Notes: generated from the letters alone by a model not told the origin. A stretch of 39,661 bases of DNA from an uncultured Bacteroidota bacterium (GCA_913043145.1 CAJWLP010000012.1:1-39661), one strand, 5' to 3'; positions 24,594-33,796 are shown, numbered from the stretch's first letter. Made by a program: numbers and translations.

Positions 24594-25172
24594 ATGAAAC
24601 ACTTACTAAAGGGAACAGCCATCATAACTCATCCTATATTTTTACCTTTTTTTAGCTTATTAGTTTATATACCTTTAATTGCTAAATATACTACGGGCAC
24701 ATTTATATTGGCTGCGGTATGGGTAGCTTTTATGTATATCTCTCTTCCGCTTGCATATTTTATTAATATACGAAAGATTAAGCTAGAACATCCTTCTATG
24801 GATGAGAGAAGATCAATTTACAGGGCATATTCACTGGTTAACTTTGGATTTGCTATAGTGAGCATATTTCTGATGCAAGAATATATTGTTTTCTTTTTGG
24901 CTGCTTCTATCTTGCATCTACTTTTGCTTTTTTTTGCTTTTATTGATTTAAAGGCAAGCTGGCATTCAGCAGTATGGAGTTTTATTTTAGGTGCCGGTCT
25001 AATGGTTTACTTTAATTACCAGTTTTCTGGATTAGGTTATTTGCCAGTATTAGGGACTACTACATTCTTGGTGAGTTGGGTCCGTTGGCGGGCAAATGCT
25101 CACACCCCTTTTCAATTAGTCATGGGGATAGCTGCGGGACTTCTTGCATCTACACCCATTTTATTTTTTTAA
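24594..25172 (+). CDS. PAP2-like integral membrane protein, probably degenerate
   Basis: The 192-residue protein has about six hydrophobic segments. The layout resembles the small PAP2 (phosphatidic acid phosphatase) related proteins of Bacteroidota: KASWHSAVWSF occupies the place of the Ser-Gly-His motif and RANAHTPFQLVMGIAAG resembles the final Arg...His motif. The first motif (Lys-X6-Arg-Pro) is not recognisable; only DERRSIYRAY lies where it might be. It may therefore be inactive or a distant family member. It sits 2 nt after rpoN and 4 nt before the crotonase gene, in an apparent three-gene operon. Function is not established. Confidence 0.6.
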   Translation: MKHLLKGTAIITHPIFLPFFSLLVYIPLIAKYTTGTFILAAVWVAFMYISLPLAYFINIRKIKLEHPSMDERRSIYRAYSLVNFGFAIVSIFLMQEYIVFFLAASILHLLLLFFAFIDLKASWHSAVWSFILGAGLMVYFNYQFSGLGYLPVLGTTTFLVSWVRWRANAHTPFQLVMGIAAGLLASTPILFF

Positions 25173-25176
25173 AACA

Positions 25177-25953
25177 ATGAATTACAATACAATTAACTAT
25201 TACATAAATTCGGGTATTGCCACAATTTCATTAAATCGTCAAGATCGATTTAATGCCTTCAATAGCGAAATGCGAGCAGAGCTATTGAAAGCTCTTCATC
25301 ATGCCAAAGAGGATAAAAATTGTCGGGTAATAGTCCTAACTGCTGAAGGCAAGGCATTTTGTGCAGGTCAAGATCTGAAAGATATTGAAGGGAAAGTAGA
25401 TTTTGCTGCTATTCTAAAAAATGGGTATAATCCATTGATTCAATTCATGAAAGAATTGCCTAAACCAATTATTGGAAGAATCAATGGAGTAGCAGCGGGA
25501 GCAGGGTGTTCACTTGCATTAGCTTGTGATTTTATTATTGCAGATTCCAAGGCTACTTTTGTTGAAGCGTTTGTGAGTATTGGTTTAGTGTTGGATTCAG
25601 GTTCATCATATTTTTTGCCTCGTTTAGTAGGAAGTGCTCGTGCCTTTGAATTAGCGACAACGGGAAATAAATTGACTGCTGAACAAGCCTATGATTGGGG
25701 TATGATTAATCGATGTGTATCTACTGAAAACTTGGATGATGAGGTTCAAAAAATAGCATTTTACTATGCCAATGCTCCAACAAAAGCCATAGGTATGATG
25801 AAAAAGATGCTGAATGATTCGATGCAATCTTCCTTAAGTGATGTTCTTGAATACGAAACAAATTTTCAAGAATTAGCAGGTAATACTACGGACTTTAATG
25901 AGGGCGTCACTGCCTTTTTAGAGAAGCGTAAACCCCGTTTTAAAGGCAATTAA
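25177..25953 (+). CDS. Enoyl-CoA hydratase/isomerase, PaaG-like
   Basis: This crotonase-fold protein has 258 residues from ATG at 25177; an upstream TTG-initiated extension overlaps the preceding gene and is rejected. The oxyanion-hole segments AFCAGQDLKD (60-69) and GVAAGAGCSLALACDF are present. Asp140 in LVLDSGSSYFLPRLVG corresponds to the catalytic Asp of PaaG, the ring 1,2-epoxyphenylacetyl-CoA isomerase of phenylacetate degradation, and LTAEQAYDWGMINR follows as in that family. No other paa gene is near, so a role in general fatty-acid or aromatic acyl-CoA metabolism is equally possible. It ends the rpoN-membrane protein-crotonase run. Confidence 0.88.
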   Translation: MNYNTINYYINSGIATISLNRQDRFNAFNSEMRAELLKALHHAKEDKNCRVIVLTAEGKAFCAGQDLKDIEGKVDFAAILKNGYNPLIQFMKELPKPIIGRINGVAAGAGCSLALACDFIIADSKATFVEAFVSIGLVLDSGSSYFLPRLVGSARAFELATTGNKLTAEQAYDWGMINRCVSTENLDDEVQKIAFYYANAPTKAIGMMKKMLNDSMQSSLSDVLEYETNFQELAGNTTDFNEGVTAFLEKRKPRFKGN

Positions 25954-26000
25954 AAACCAACTATTTACACAAACGTTACAATTAAAGACAAAATCTATCT

Positions 26001-26008
26001 TAAATTTG
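26001..26008 (+). promoter_or_regulatory. -7 element of the M43 protease gene
   Basis: TAAATTTG is an exact match ending 7 nt before the ATG, predicting an extremely short leader. GTTAC at 25975-25979 sits where a -33 element would be but is not consensus. Confidence 0.55.
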
Positions 26009-26015
26009 ATATCGA

Positions 26016-27320
26016 ATGATTAATAAAGGATTTTTTCTGATACCATTTATTTTGATATGGGGTAGTTTATCAGCTCAAAATCAAACTCTGCCGTGTGCCA
26101 CAAATGAGTATATAAAATACCTTGAACAACATCAAGCGGGGACCCAAAAAAATATAGAAGAAACTTTTTTTGAATCAAAACGATTTTCAAATATCAAATT
26201 CAAAAAGAAGAAGGATACGATTTATACCATTCAAGTTGTTTTTCATGTGGTTTACAATAATTCTCTTGAAAACTTAGATGAGGACTATATTTTCTCACAG
26301 ATAGAAGAATTGAATGAATGTTTCCGACGACAAAATCCAGATACAATCGATACCCGGGCAATTTTTTTGCCCGTTGCCGCAGACGCAGGGATTGAATTTG
26401 AATTAGCAAAATTAGATCCAGACGGGAATCCCACAAGTGGTATTATTAGAAAGTCTACCCCTATACCAACTTTTGGACAATTTCCAATAAACTTAACCAA
26501 TGCTGACCGTGTAAAGGAATCACTATACGGCAGTCAGATTTGGGATCCAGATCGATATTTAAATATTTGGGTTTGTGATTTGTCGGTGAGCGGTTTTGAT
26601 GCCTTGTTAGGCTATGCCTATCCACCTACAAATGCTGATAATTGGGGCTCAAATTCATTCACCACTAAAAATAAACAAGGGGTGGTTATTCATTATAAGG
26701 TGGTAGGTAAAAATAATCCATTATCACTTTCTACAGGATCAAAGACACTGGTGCATGAAGTTGGTCATTACCTCGGGCTTCGTCATATTTGGGGAGATGG
26801 TTCAAGAAATCAAGGGTGTAATGTAGACGATTATATGGATGATACGCCCAATAGTAGGGCTGCTAGCAATGGTTGTAGTCTTGGTCAGAATTCGTGCATC
26901 AATAATCCAGGCGATTTGCCAGATATGATCGAAAACTACATGGATTATTCCGATGGCGATTGCCAAAATATGTTCACGGAACAACAAGTGGGGCAGATGC
27001 GTTCAAATCTGACTTTGTTCAGGTCTGGTATAGCTTCGGTTCGATACCCTGCACCTCCGCCTGAACCTGCTAAATTCACATCGCTTTACCCTAACCCAGT
27101 GGTAGAAAATTTGACGGTGACCTTGGCCGATTTAGATGAAGAAGCTGACTACCATATCGAAATCACCAATTTGTTAGGGCAAATGGTATTTCAATCTAAA
27201 TTAGAATCCGTTTCTTCACAAACGATATCTGGACTTAATGCTCTCAGAGGAATTAACGTTTGCAAAATCTTAATGAAAAGCGAGGAAATATTTACTGAAA
27301 AAATTCTTTTTCAGCTCTAG
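26016..27320 (+). CDS. Secreted M43 (pappalysin-type) metalloprotease with T9SS sorting domain
   Basis: The 434-residue protein starts with a signal peptide (GFFLIPFILIWGSLSAQ, cleavage near 20). The M43 catalytic domain has the zinc-binding HEVGHYLGLRH with His247, Glu248, His251 and His257, and the Met-turn ENYMDYSDGDC with Met309. Cysteine pairs in this domain suggest disulfides. Residues about 355-434 form a type A T9SS C-terminal domain: SLYPNPVVENLTVTL, YHIEITNLLGQMVFQ and a final EKILFQL strand. This means export by Sec, then translocation by the type IX system and surface attachment or release. The usual GIY-type turn is replaced by RGINVCKIL with a cysteine. It appears monocistronic. 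Substrates are unknown. Confidence 0.9.
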   Translation: MINKGFFLIPFILIWGSLSAQNQTLPCATNEYIKYLEQHQAGTQKNIEETFFESKRFSNIKFKKKKDTIYTIQVVFHVVYNNSLENLDEDYIFSQIEELNECFRRQNPDTIDTRAIFLPVAADAGIEFELAKLDPDGNPTSGIIRKSTPIPTFGQFPINLTNADRVKESLYGSQIWDPDRYLNIWVCDLSVSGFDALLGYAYPPTNADNWGSNSFTTKNKQGVVIHYKVVGKNNPLSLSTGSKTLVHEVGHYLGLRHIWGDGSRNQGCNVDDYMDDTPNSRAASNGCSLGQNSCINNPGDLPDMIENYMDYSDGDCQNMFTEQQVGQMRSNLTLFRSGIASVRYPAPPPEPAKFTSLYPNPVVENLTVTLADLDEEADYHIEITNLLGQMVFQSKLESVSSQTISGLNALRGINVCKILMKSEEIFTEKILFQL

Positions 27321-27391
27321 GTAATCTATTTATTTCTAGACCAAATTATCAAATTACCTGAAATAGTATAAAAGGTTAACAGACTTTAGTT

Positions 27392-27399
27392 TATCTTTG
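27392..27399 (+). promoter_or_regulatory. -7 element of the aconitase gene
   Basis: TATCTTTG is an exact match ending 8 nt before the ATG. GTTAAC at 27375-27380 lies upstream but with spacing too short for -33. Confidence 0.55.
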
Positions 27400-27407
27400 T
27401 CCGCCCA

Positions 27408-29681
27408 ATGAAAGACCAAGTATTTGACCTAGATCTAATCAAAAAAACGTATCAAAATTTATCTGAAAAAGTGTCGACTGCTCGATCAGTGCTTAATAGA
27501 CCATTGACACTTTCTGAAAAAATATTATACAGTCACCTTTGGGATGGACATGCCAAAACAGCATTTACTAGAGGTAGCGATTATGTTGATTTTGCCCCAG
27601 ATCGAATTGCGTGTCAAGATGCGACAGCCCAAATGGCATTGTTGCAATTCATGCAGGCAGGAAAATCCAAGGTAGCAGTGCCAACAACAGTTCATTGTGA
27701 TCACTTGATTCAGGCAAAAATTGGTGCAGATGAGGATTTACAAAATGCCTTAAATTCGAGCAACGAAGTCTTTAATTTTTTAGAGTCAGTATCTAACAAA
27801 TATGGTATTGGTTTTTGGAAACCTGGAGCTGGAATCATCCATCAAGTGGTACTTGAAAATTATGCATTTCCGGGTGGAATGATGATTGGTACAGATTCTC
27901 ATACAGTCAATGCAGGAGGGCTTGGCATGGTAGCGATTGGTGTTGGTGGGGCGGATGCCGTAGATGTAATGGCGGGGATGCCTTGGGAATTAAAATTTCC
28001 TAAACTTATAGGGGTAAAGTTGACAGGTAAACTAAGCGGATGGTCTGCACCTAAAGATGTTATATTAAAAGTAGCAGGTATCCTCACGGTTAAAGGGGGG
28101 ACTGGTGCTATTGTTGAATATTTTGGTGAAGGGGCAAAATCACTTTCTTGTACAGGTAAAGGAACCATTTGTAACATGGGAGCAGAAATAGGAGCTACGA
28201 CCTCAACTTTTGGTTACGATGAGAGCATGGAACGCTACCTAAAAGCTACTGGAAGAACTGAAGTAGCTGAATTAGCAAATCAAGTTAAAGACCACTTAAC
28301 AGGAGATGATGAAGTATATGCTAATCCAGACCAATACTTTGATCAAGTGATTGAAATTAACTTATCCGAGCTTAAGCCTCATATAAACGGGCCATTTACA
28401 CCGGACTTAGATACCAAAGTAGGAGACATCAAATCTAAAGCAGATGCTAATGGATGGCCATTAGATGTAGAATGGGGGCTTATTGGTTCATGTACCAATT
28501 CATCTTATGAGGACCTAAGTAGAGCGGCTTCAATTGCAAAACAAGCAGTCGACAAAAAATTGAAAATCAAGGCTCAATTTGGAATCAATCCCGGTTCTGA
28601 AACCGTAAGATATACGGCTGATAGAGATGGGTTGTTGGATATTTTTGAGAATTTAGATGCGACTATTTTTACTAATGCATGTGGACCATGTATCGGACAG
28701 TGGGCACGTTATAATGACCCAATTAATGCACCTAAAAATTCAATTATTCATTCGTTTAATAGAAATTTTAGTAAGCGTGCGGACGGGAATCCACAAACAC
28801 ATGCGTTTGTGGCCTCACCAGAGATTGTTGCAGCTATTGCCATTTCAGGAAGATTAGATTTTAATCCAGCTACTGACACACTAACTAATGCTAATGGTGA
28901 TGAAGTGATGCTAGATGAGCCCACAGGATATGAACTGCCACCGCAAGGTTTTGGTGTAGAGGACAATGGCTATTTAGCACCGCTAGAAGATGGATCAGGT
29001 TTGGAAGTAAAAGTAGATCCATCATCCAAACGATTACAACTCCTAGCTGGATTTCAGCCATGGAATGGCGAGAACCTTCATGGACTAAAATTGTTAATTA
29101 AAACCAAAGGAAAATGCACCACAGACCATATCTCTATGGCAGGTCCTTGGTTGACTTACAGAGGACACTTAGATAATATTTCAAATAACTGTCTGATAGG
29201 TGCCATCAATGCATTCAACGAAAAGGCAGACACTGTTCTTAACCCCTACACTAACTCATACGATGGAGTTCCTAAAGTAGCAAGAGCCATCAAAGCAAGT
29301 GGGGATTTTTCCATTGTTTTTGGTGAAGAAAACTATGGTGAGGGTAGTAGCCGTGAACATGCAGCCATGGAGCCCAGACACTTGGGTGTGAGAGCTGTTG
29401 TAGTTAAATCATTTGCTCGTATACACGAAACAAACCTTAAAAAACAAGGCATGCTTGGATTGACATTTGCCAATCCAGCTGATTATGACAAGATCCAAGA
29501 AACAGATACAATAGACATTTTTGGGTTGGATCAATTCATGCCAGGTGTACCTCTTAAAATTCAGCTTAACCATGCTGATGGGAGCATGGATATATTTGAT
29601 GTTAATCATACCTACAATGACACTCAAATAGAATGGTTTAAAGCAGGAAGTGCATTGAATTTAATTAAGCAACAAAACTAG
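27408..29681 (+). CDS. Aconitate hydratase, mitochondrial-type
   Basis: Aconitase isomerises citrate and isocitrate in the TCA cycle. The 757-residue protein is of the mitochondrial type (about 750-780 residues), shorter than bacterial AcnA. Fe-S ligands are Cys362 in [11 protein letters not shown] and Cys425/Cys428 in [10 protein letters not shown]. Substrate-binding segments [42 protein letters not shown] and the swivel-domain [17 protein letters not shown] are intact. No citrate synthase or isocitrate dehydrogenase gene is adjacent. It has its own promoter element and a hairpin downstream. The iron-sulfur operon iscSUA lies 6 kb away. Confidence 0.96.
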   Translation: MKDQVFDLDLIKKTYQNLSEKVSTARSVLNRPLTLSEKILYSHLWDGHAKTAFTRGSDYVDFAPDRIACQDATAQMALLQFMQAGKSKVAVPTTVHCDHLIQAKIGADEDLQNALNSSNEVFNFLESVSNKYGIGFWKPGAGIIHQVVLENYAFPGGMMIGTDSHTVNAGGLGMVAIGVGGADAVDVMAGMPWELKFPKLIGVKLTGKLSGWSAPKDVILKVAGILTVKGGTGAIVEYFGEGAKSLSCTGKGTICNMGAEIGATTSTFGYDESMERYLKATGRTEVAELANQVKDHLTGDDEVYANPDQYFDQVIEINLSELKPHINGPFTPDLDTKVGDIKSKADANGWPLDVEWGLIGSCTNSSYEDLSRAASIAKQAVDKKLKIKAQFGINPGSETVRYTADRDGLLDIFENLDATIFTNACGPCIGQWARYNDPINAPKNSIIHSFNRNFSKRADGNPQTHAFVASPEIVAAIAISGRLDFNPATDTLTNANGDEVMLDEPTGYELPPQGFGVEDNGYLAPLEDGSGLEVKVDPSSKRLQLLAGFQPWNGENLHGLKLLIKTKGKCTTDHISMAGPWLTYRGHLDNISNNCLIGAINAFNEKADTVLNPYTNSYDGVPKVARAIKASGDFSIVFGEENYGEGSSREHAAMEPRHLGVRAVVVKSFARIHETNLKKQGMLGLTFANPADYDKIQETDTIDIFGLDQFMPGVPLKIQLNHADGSMDIFDVNHTYNDTQIEWFKAGSALNLIKQQN

Positions 29682-29713
29682 TGATCCATCGTTAATTCAG
29701 AAAAATTAATTTG

Positions 29714-29747
29714 TATTCAACAACATAATCTGTTATTTTGTTGAATA
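29714..29747. terminator. 10-bp hairpin between aconitase and the coiled-coil gene
   Basis: TATTCAACAA (29714-29723) and TTGTTGAATA (29738-29747) are perfectly complementary with a 14-nt loop. No T-run follows. It may terminate or stabilise the aconitase transcript, or serve as an operator, since it lies 22 nt before the next start codon. Confidence 0.45.
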
Positions 29748-29768
29748 TAAAGCCATAAACATTATTCC

Positions 29769-30692
29769 ATGAGTTTACAATCCAACGATAAACGAAGTAA
29801 AAAACTCTTATTTCTGATGATATTTGCATTAGTTCTGCTGAACGTAGGATTAATCTATCAATTGGTAACTAAGAACAATCAATTGCAAAATTCCCAAACA
29901 GAATTAGTAGATACCACGCAAGAGCTTGATGATTTAAAAAATATCGAAGAAGAGTTGAGAATAAACTTAGAGCTCAAGTCTGGTCAAAATGCCAAACTAG
30001 ATTCTGTTATTCAGTTGAGGAATTCAGAAATTCAGAAAAAAGTATCTCAAATTCGTAGTTTGCTATCAAAAGGGAAAGTTACTCAAGCAGAGTTGGCTAG
30101 TGCCACCAAACAGATTACTTCTTTTAAAGATCAAGTATCTCAGCTCAAAGCAGAAATTGAGAAACTATCTACTCAAAATCAATATTTGAAAGATGAAAAT
30201 TATGTAATGCAAAAGCAGATTGATGCTGAGCGTGAGATTAACCATGAAATTCGTTCTCAAAATACAGAATTGGCTAAAAAAGTAGAAGTAGGTTCTCGAA
30301 TATTTTTAAAGTCGTTGGTAGCTATTCCTTTGCGAAATGCTCTTATTGGTGACTACAAAGCAACAGATAAACTCTCTAAACTCGAAAAAATTGAGGTGTC
30401 ATGTATTTTAGGCAATAACGATTTGGTAGTAAAAGGAGAAAAAACCCTGTATTTTCAAGTCATTACTCCTAATAAAAGCACGCTCCATAGCGATAACAAT
30501 TCTTCAGGTACTTTCAGTTTTGATGGAGGCGATCGAATGTATACAGTCAAAAAAGGGGTGAATTTCCAAAACAAAAATGAAATTGTATCATTCGCTTTTC
30601 CAAAGACTGATGGTATGACCGTTGGGAAATATACTGTAAACGCATTCAGTCAAAATCATAAAATGGGATCTACTGAGTTTACGCTCCGGTAA
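29769..30692 (+). CDS. Membrane-anchored coiled-coil protein of unknown function
   Basis: I do not recognise a named family. The 307-residue protein has one N-terminal membrane helix (LLFLMIFALVLLNVGLIYQL, about 13-32) and a long heptad-rich coiled coil from about 35 to 170. The C-terminal domain (about 180-307) is rich in beta-strands and resembles an Ig-like module (LVVKGEKTLYFQVI, GTFSFDGGDRMY, KYTVNAFSQNHK). The topology fits an inner-membrane protein with a periplasmic coiled coil, or a signal-anchored exported protein. Its stop overlaps the rbfA start by one base (TAATG), so translation is probably coupled. The context (rbfA, LolC/E-like permease, pth) does not fix its job. Confidence 0.8.
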   Translation: MSLQSNDKRSKKLLFLMIFALVLLNVGLIYQLVTKNNQLQNSQTELVDTTQELDDLKNIEEELRINLELKSGQNAKLDSVIQLRNSEIQKKVSQIRSLLSKGKVTQAELASATKQITSFKDQVSQLKAEIEKLSTQNQYLKDENYVMQKQIDAEREINHEIRSQNTELAKKVEVGSRIFLKSLVAIPLRNALIGDYKATDKLSKLEKIEVSCILGNNDLVVKGEKTLYFQVITPNKSTLHSDNNSSGTFSFDGGDRMYTVKKGVNFQNKNEIVSFAFPKTDGMTVGKYTVNAFSQNHKMGSTEFTLR

Positions 30693-31030
30693 TGAGCATT
30701 CGAACAGAGAAAATATCTAGAGCCGTTCAACGTGATTTGGCTCCGATTCTGTCGCGTGTTTGCCGCCGTATACTTCCGAACGAGTTAGTTACTATTGTAG
30801 AGGTAAAAGCCACTGCAGACTTAGGTTTAGCTAAGGTATATATTAGTATACTTAACTCCAAAGACAAAGATAAAAGTTTATATACCATCGAGTTTCATAA
30901 CAAGGAGATTCGACAAGAACTAGCCCAAGTAATCGGAAAGCGAGTCCGTAAAATACCCGAGTTAAATTTCTATTTGGATACGACTATGGATCACGCCGAA
31001 CGGATCAATTCACTTCTTGATAACTTATAA
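30692..31030 (+). CDS. rbfA: Ribosome-binding factor A
   Basis: RbfA is a small KH-fold protein that helps 30S maturation and cold adaptation. The 112 residues match the family: RTEKISRAVQRDLAPILSR, the KH core VTIVEVKATADLGLAKVYIS, RQELAQVIGKRVRKIPELNF and the final YLDTTMDHAERINSLL. The ATG overlaps the preceding stop codon by one base, and the permease gene starts 9 nt after its stop. This places it in the middle of a tight operon. Confidence 0.96.
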   Translation: MSIRTEKISRAVQRDLAPILSRVCRRILPNELVTIVEVKATADLGLAKVYISILNSKDKDKSLYTIEFHNKEIRQELAQVIGKRVRKIPELNFYLDTTMDHAERINSLLDNL

Positions 31031-31039
31031 ACCTTAGCA

Positions 31040-32254
31040 GTGAGACTCTCCCTGTTTATTTCATACCGTTATCTTTTTTCTAAAAAGAAAATCAATGCCA
31101 TTAATATAATTACGGCTATTGCCATGTTGGGCTTTGGAGTGGGATCTTTTGCCATGATTATTGTATTATCTACTTTCAATGGTTTTGAAAATATCGTGGA
31201 AGGTATGATCAATAATTACGATCCAGACATTAAAATTACAGCAAAAGGTAAAAAGACATTTGTCTTGGATTCGCAAATAAGTAATCAACTAAATAAGTTG
31301 GAAGAAATCGCCTACTTTACTCCTGTACTTGAAGAAAAAGTGGTGATTAAATATGACCAGCATCAGGAGATAGCCCGCATCAAAGGAATTGAACCGAATA
31401 CTCCACATGGTACACTTGATTCTCTCGTAGTATTGGGAGAATTTTATTTGGGAGATTCCCTCAAAAATTTTGGAGTTTTCGGTGCAGGACTTGCTCAGAA
31501 ACTCAATTTATTTCCAGGAAGTCCTGAGTTGGTCACGGTATTTGTTCCCAGAAGAGATGTGGAGTACAATGCCATAAACCCTAGTGCCTCTCTCAGCACT
31601 CAATATCTCCGTTCGAGCGGAACATTTATGGTTCATGAAGAGGTAGATAATGAGGTGTTCATAACTTGCTTAGACTTTGCTCAAAAACTCTTGTTGTACC
31701 CTAATTCTATTAGTGCATTAGAACTTAACCTGAAGGCAGAAGAAGATCCAATTAAAGCTAAGGAAAAATTAATTGAATCGCTAGGGGGACAATGGGAGAT
31801 TAAAACCCGAAGAGAGCTTAATGAAGTTCTTTACAAAATTTTTAGTAGTGAGAAGTGGTTTACTTATGCAATTTTATCATTGGTATTATTTATTTCTTCG
31901 TTTAATATTTTTGGATCCTTAATCATGCTGGTAATTGATAAGAAAAAAGATATTGGGGTACTCAAAAGCATGGGTGCTGAAGATGGGACATTATTTCGTG
32001 TGTTTTTGTGGCAAGGAATTTATATCTCTCTCATTGGAGGAGGAATAGGAATCTTATGTTCAATCCTATTAGTATGGTCCCAACAATTTTTTGAATGGTT
32101 TAGTATGGAAAATGCTATTGTGTCGGCTTATCCGGTTGAGTTATTGTGGAGTGATATTTTACTGACTATTTTAACAATCGTTTTCTTAGGAACAACCATA
32201 TCTTTGTATCCCGCTTCCAAAGCGTCCAAAACACACATAAAAGCTATCAATTAA
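31040..32254 (+). CDS. LolC/LolE-type ABC transporter permease (FtsX family)
   Basis: The 404-residue protein begins at GTG with RLSLFISYRYLFSKKKINAIN. It has a first membrane helix (about 22-47), a periplasmic MacB-like domain (about 50-260), then three C-terminal helices of the FtsX type, including DKKKDIGVLKSMGAEDGTLFRVFLWQGI at the cytoplasmic coupling region. This four-helix layout fits lipoprotein-releasing LolC/E permeases, which extract lipoproteins from the inner membrane with the LolD ATPase. No ATPase gene is adjacent. rbfA followed by such a permease is a recurrent order in Bacteroidota, from my general knowledge. Other FtsX-like functions cannot be ruled out. Confidence 0.85.
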   Translation: MRLSLFISYRYLFSKKKINAINIITAIAMLGFGVGSFAMIIVLSTFNGFENIVEGMINNYDPDIKITAKGKKTFVLDSQISNQLNKLEEIAYFTPVLEEKVVIKYDQHQEIARIKGIEPNTPHGTLDSLVVLGEFYLGDSLKNFGVFGAGLAQKLNLFPGSPELVTVFVPRRDVEYNAINPSASLSTQYLRSSGTFMVHEEVDNEVFITCLDFAQKLLLYPNSISALELNLKAEEDPIKAKEKLIESLGGQWEIKTRRELNEVLYKIFSSEKWFTYAILSLVLFISSFNIFGSLIMLVIDKKKDIGVLKSMGAEDGTLFRVFLWQGIYISLIGGGIGILCSILLVWSQQFFEWFSMENAIVSAYPVELLWSDILLTILTIVFLGTTISLYPASKASKTHIKAIN

Positions 32255-32269
32255 ATCAATGTTCAAACA

Positions 32270-32887
32270 ATGTCCAATTGGATTCAATCAATTACATCGC
32301 TCTTCAAGCCCTCAACTCCAGTACCAATGAAATTTTTAGTAGTTGGACTAGGGAACATTGGACCGGAGTATAACCTAACTAGGCACAATATCGGTTTTGA
32401 GGTATTGGATCAATGGGTGAAGCAAAATGAAGCAGAATGGAGTAATGGGCGATTAGCTAATATGGCTAAATTCAAATTCAGGGGGAAACAGGTAGTCTGC
32501 ATCAAACCAACTACATACATGAACCTCAGTGGCAAAGCTGTAAGACATTGGATGAAGATAGAACGCATCGCACCCAAAAATTTCATAGTAATTACCGACG
32601 ATATTTCCATTGATTTAGGCAAACTTAGGATACGAGGCAAGGGGAGTACTGGAGGACACAATGGCCTAAAAGATATCCAACTGCAATTAGGTACAGACCA
32701 ATATCATCGTATTCGTTTTGGTGCCAAAGGTGATTTCCCAAGAGGACGACAAGTAGAATTTGTTCTAGGAAAATGGAATGAGAGAGAAACCATTGAAGTA
32801 GCACTTCAAAAAGATCGAGCATGCAAGGCTATTGAATCTTGGATAATTAAAGGATTGACAGGAGCTATGAATGAATATAGCGGATAG
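32270..32887 (+). CDS. pth: Peptidyl-tRNA hydrolase
   Basis: Pth frees tRNA from stalled peptidyl-tRNA. The core begins at MKFLVVGLGNIGPEYNLTRHNIGF (residue 20 onward), with catalytic His39, followed by KPTTYMNLSGKAV and ITDDISIDLGKLRIRGKGSTGGHNGLKDI. The 205-residue reading includes a 19-residue N-terminal extension (start at 32270), which many Bacteroidota homologues have; an internal ATG at 32327 is the alternative start and fits E. coli length. The gene is the last in the coiled-coil, rbfA, permease series and its stop is 2 nt from the convergent barrel-protein gene. Confidence 0.93.
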   Translation: MSNWIQSITSLFKPSTPVPMKFLVVGLGNIGPEYNLTRHNIGFEVLDQWVKQNEAEWSNGRLANMAKFKFRGKQVVCIKPTTYMNLSGKAVRHWMKIERIAPKNFIVITDDISIDLGKLRIRGKGSTGGHNGLKDIQLQLGTDQYHRIRFGAKGDFPRGRQVEFVLGKWNERETIEVALQKDRACKAIESWIIKGLTGAMNEYSG

Positions 32888-32889
32888 GA

Positions 32890-33792
32890 CTATTTCAAAA
32901 ACATTCGACGCTGGTTGATGCGAGTACTGCGTGTCTTGGGGGGATTACGATTATAGTAGCAACCATCGCCGGATTTGCCGCCAAAAAGATATTCAAACTT
33001 GATGGATAAGATGTGATAGTTGTCGGTTTTATCGTTATTGCCTCGTTCATTACCAATTGCCTTTGCTGTTTGCGAACGATTTGATAATTCTCGTGCAATA
33101 TCACCTTTTTCATTTCCGATAAGAATAGGATCAGCATAGTCGGTACTCACATCATCGAGGTAGTCAGTAAAGGTTTTTCGAAATCCTAAATCCAGAATCA
33201 ACGAGGTGCTTTTTGCCAGTCGGAATTTATAACCGAGTCCATAGGGGATGACGATAGAAAGGTCATCGTAAGGTCCCGAACCATCCTCCAAAAACTGCCC
33301 TTCCGTACCCAATTCGCGAAGTTTGTGCCAATCCCCTTGATATTCAGCCTTGGGTTGAAAATAAATAGCACCGATACCGCTGTAGAGATAAAAACGATTA
33401 AAACCCTTATTTCGACTCCATGGACGATATTCTAGCAAGAGATCTGCCTCTACCAAGTTGGTGCGAACACTTAAGTTTCGGTCTACCTGAAATTCTTGTT
33501 TAGAGTATTTGTCATTTCCAGCAAGATGGGTAACAAAAAAATTTGTTGCTAAGGATACACCCCCCATATGAACAGCTATGCCTGCACCGATAGCAGGACG
33601 AGTAGCTTTAGCATCCCAGTCAAAAATACCGCGACTACCTATAAAGTTGCTTCCTCCTAAATCGCTCATCATGTTACTGGCACCAAGGTAGATATTCCCA
33701 GACCAACTTTGACTTTTATAAGTCTGTGCAGTAACCCAACTAGACACAGACAAACAAATTAAGAATGGGGTAGAAGAAATTAATCGTTTCAC
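32890..33792 (-). CDS. PorG/DUF6089-like outer-membrane beta-barrel protein (GTG start)
   Basis: With GTG at 33792 the product is 300 residues and starts with a clean signal peptide (MKRLISSTPFLICLSVSSW, cleavage after Ala22). The earlier TTG at 33813 would put the -7 element inside the gene. Beta-strand-rich sequence with alternating aromatic and glycine residues follows: NIYLGASNMMSDLGG, FYLYSGIGAIYFQPK, IPYGLGYKFRL and the loop RGNNDKTDNYHILSIKFEYLFG. These resemble the PorG/DUF6089 family. PorG is a T9SS component in Porphyromonas, but many paralogues are simple porins. An odd point is a 28-residue basic, Arg/Asn-rich tail after the last strand. T9SS involvement is only suggested. Confidence 0.65.
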   Translation of the reverse strand: MKRLISSTPFLICLSVSSWVTAQTYKSQSWSGNIYLGASNMMSDLGGSNFIGSRGIFDWDAKATRPAIGAGIAVHMGGVSLATNFFVTHLAGNDKYSKQEFQVDRNLSVRTNLVEADLLLEYRPWSRNKGFNRFYLYSGIGAIYFQPKAEYQGDWHKLRELGTEGQFLEDGSGPYDDLSIVIPYGLGYKFRLAKSTSLILDLGFRKTFTDYLDDVSTDYADPILIGNEKGDIARELSNRSQTAKAIGNERGNNDKTDNYHILSIKFEYLFGGKSGDGCYYNRNPPKTRSTRINQRRMFLK

Positions 33793-33796
33793 TAGG

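Noticed and set aside
25144-25176. TTG-initiated extension of the crotonase gene
   Set aside because: It overlaps the end of the upstream membrane-protein gene; the ATG at 25177 starts at the normal position for the family.
27319-27359. AGGTAAT...ATTACCT inverted repeat after the M43 protease gene
   Set aside because: The arms are only 7 bp with a 27-nt loop and no T-run, too weak to call a terminator with any confidence.
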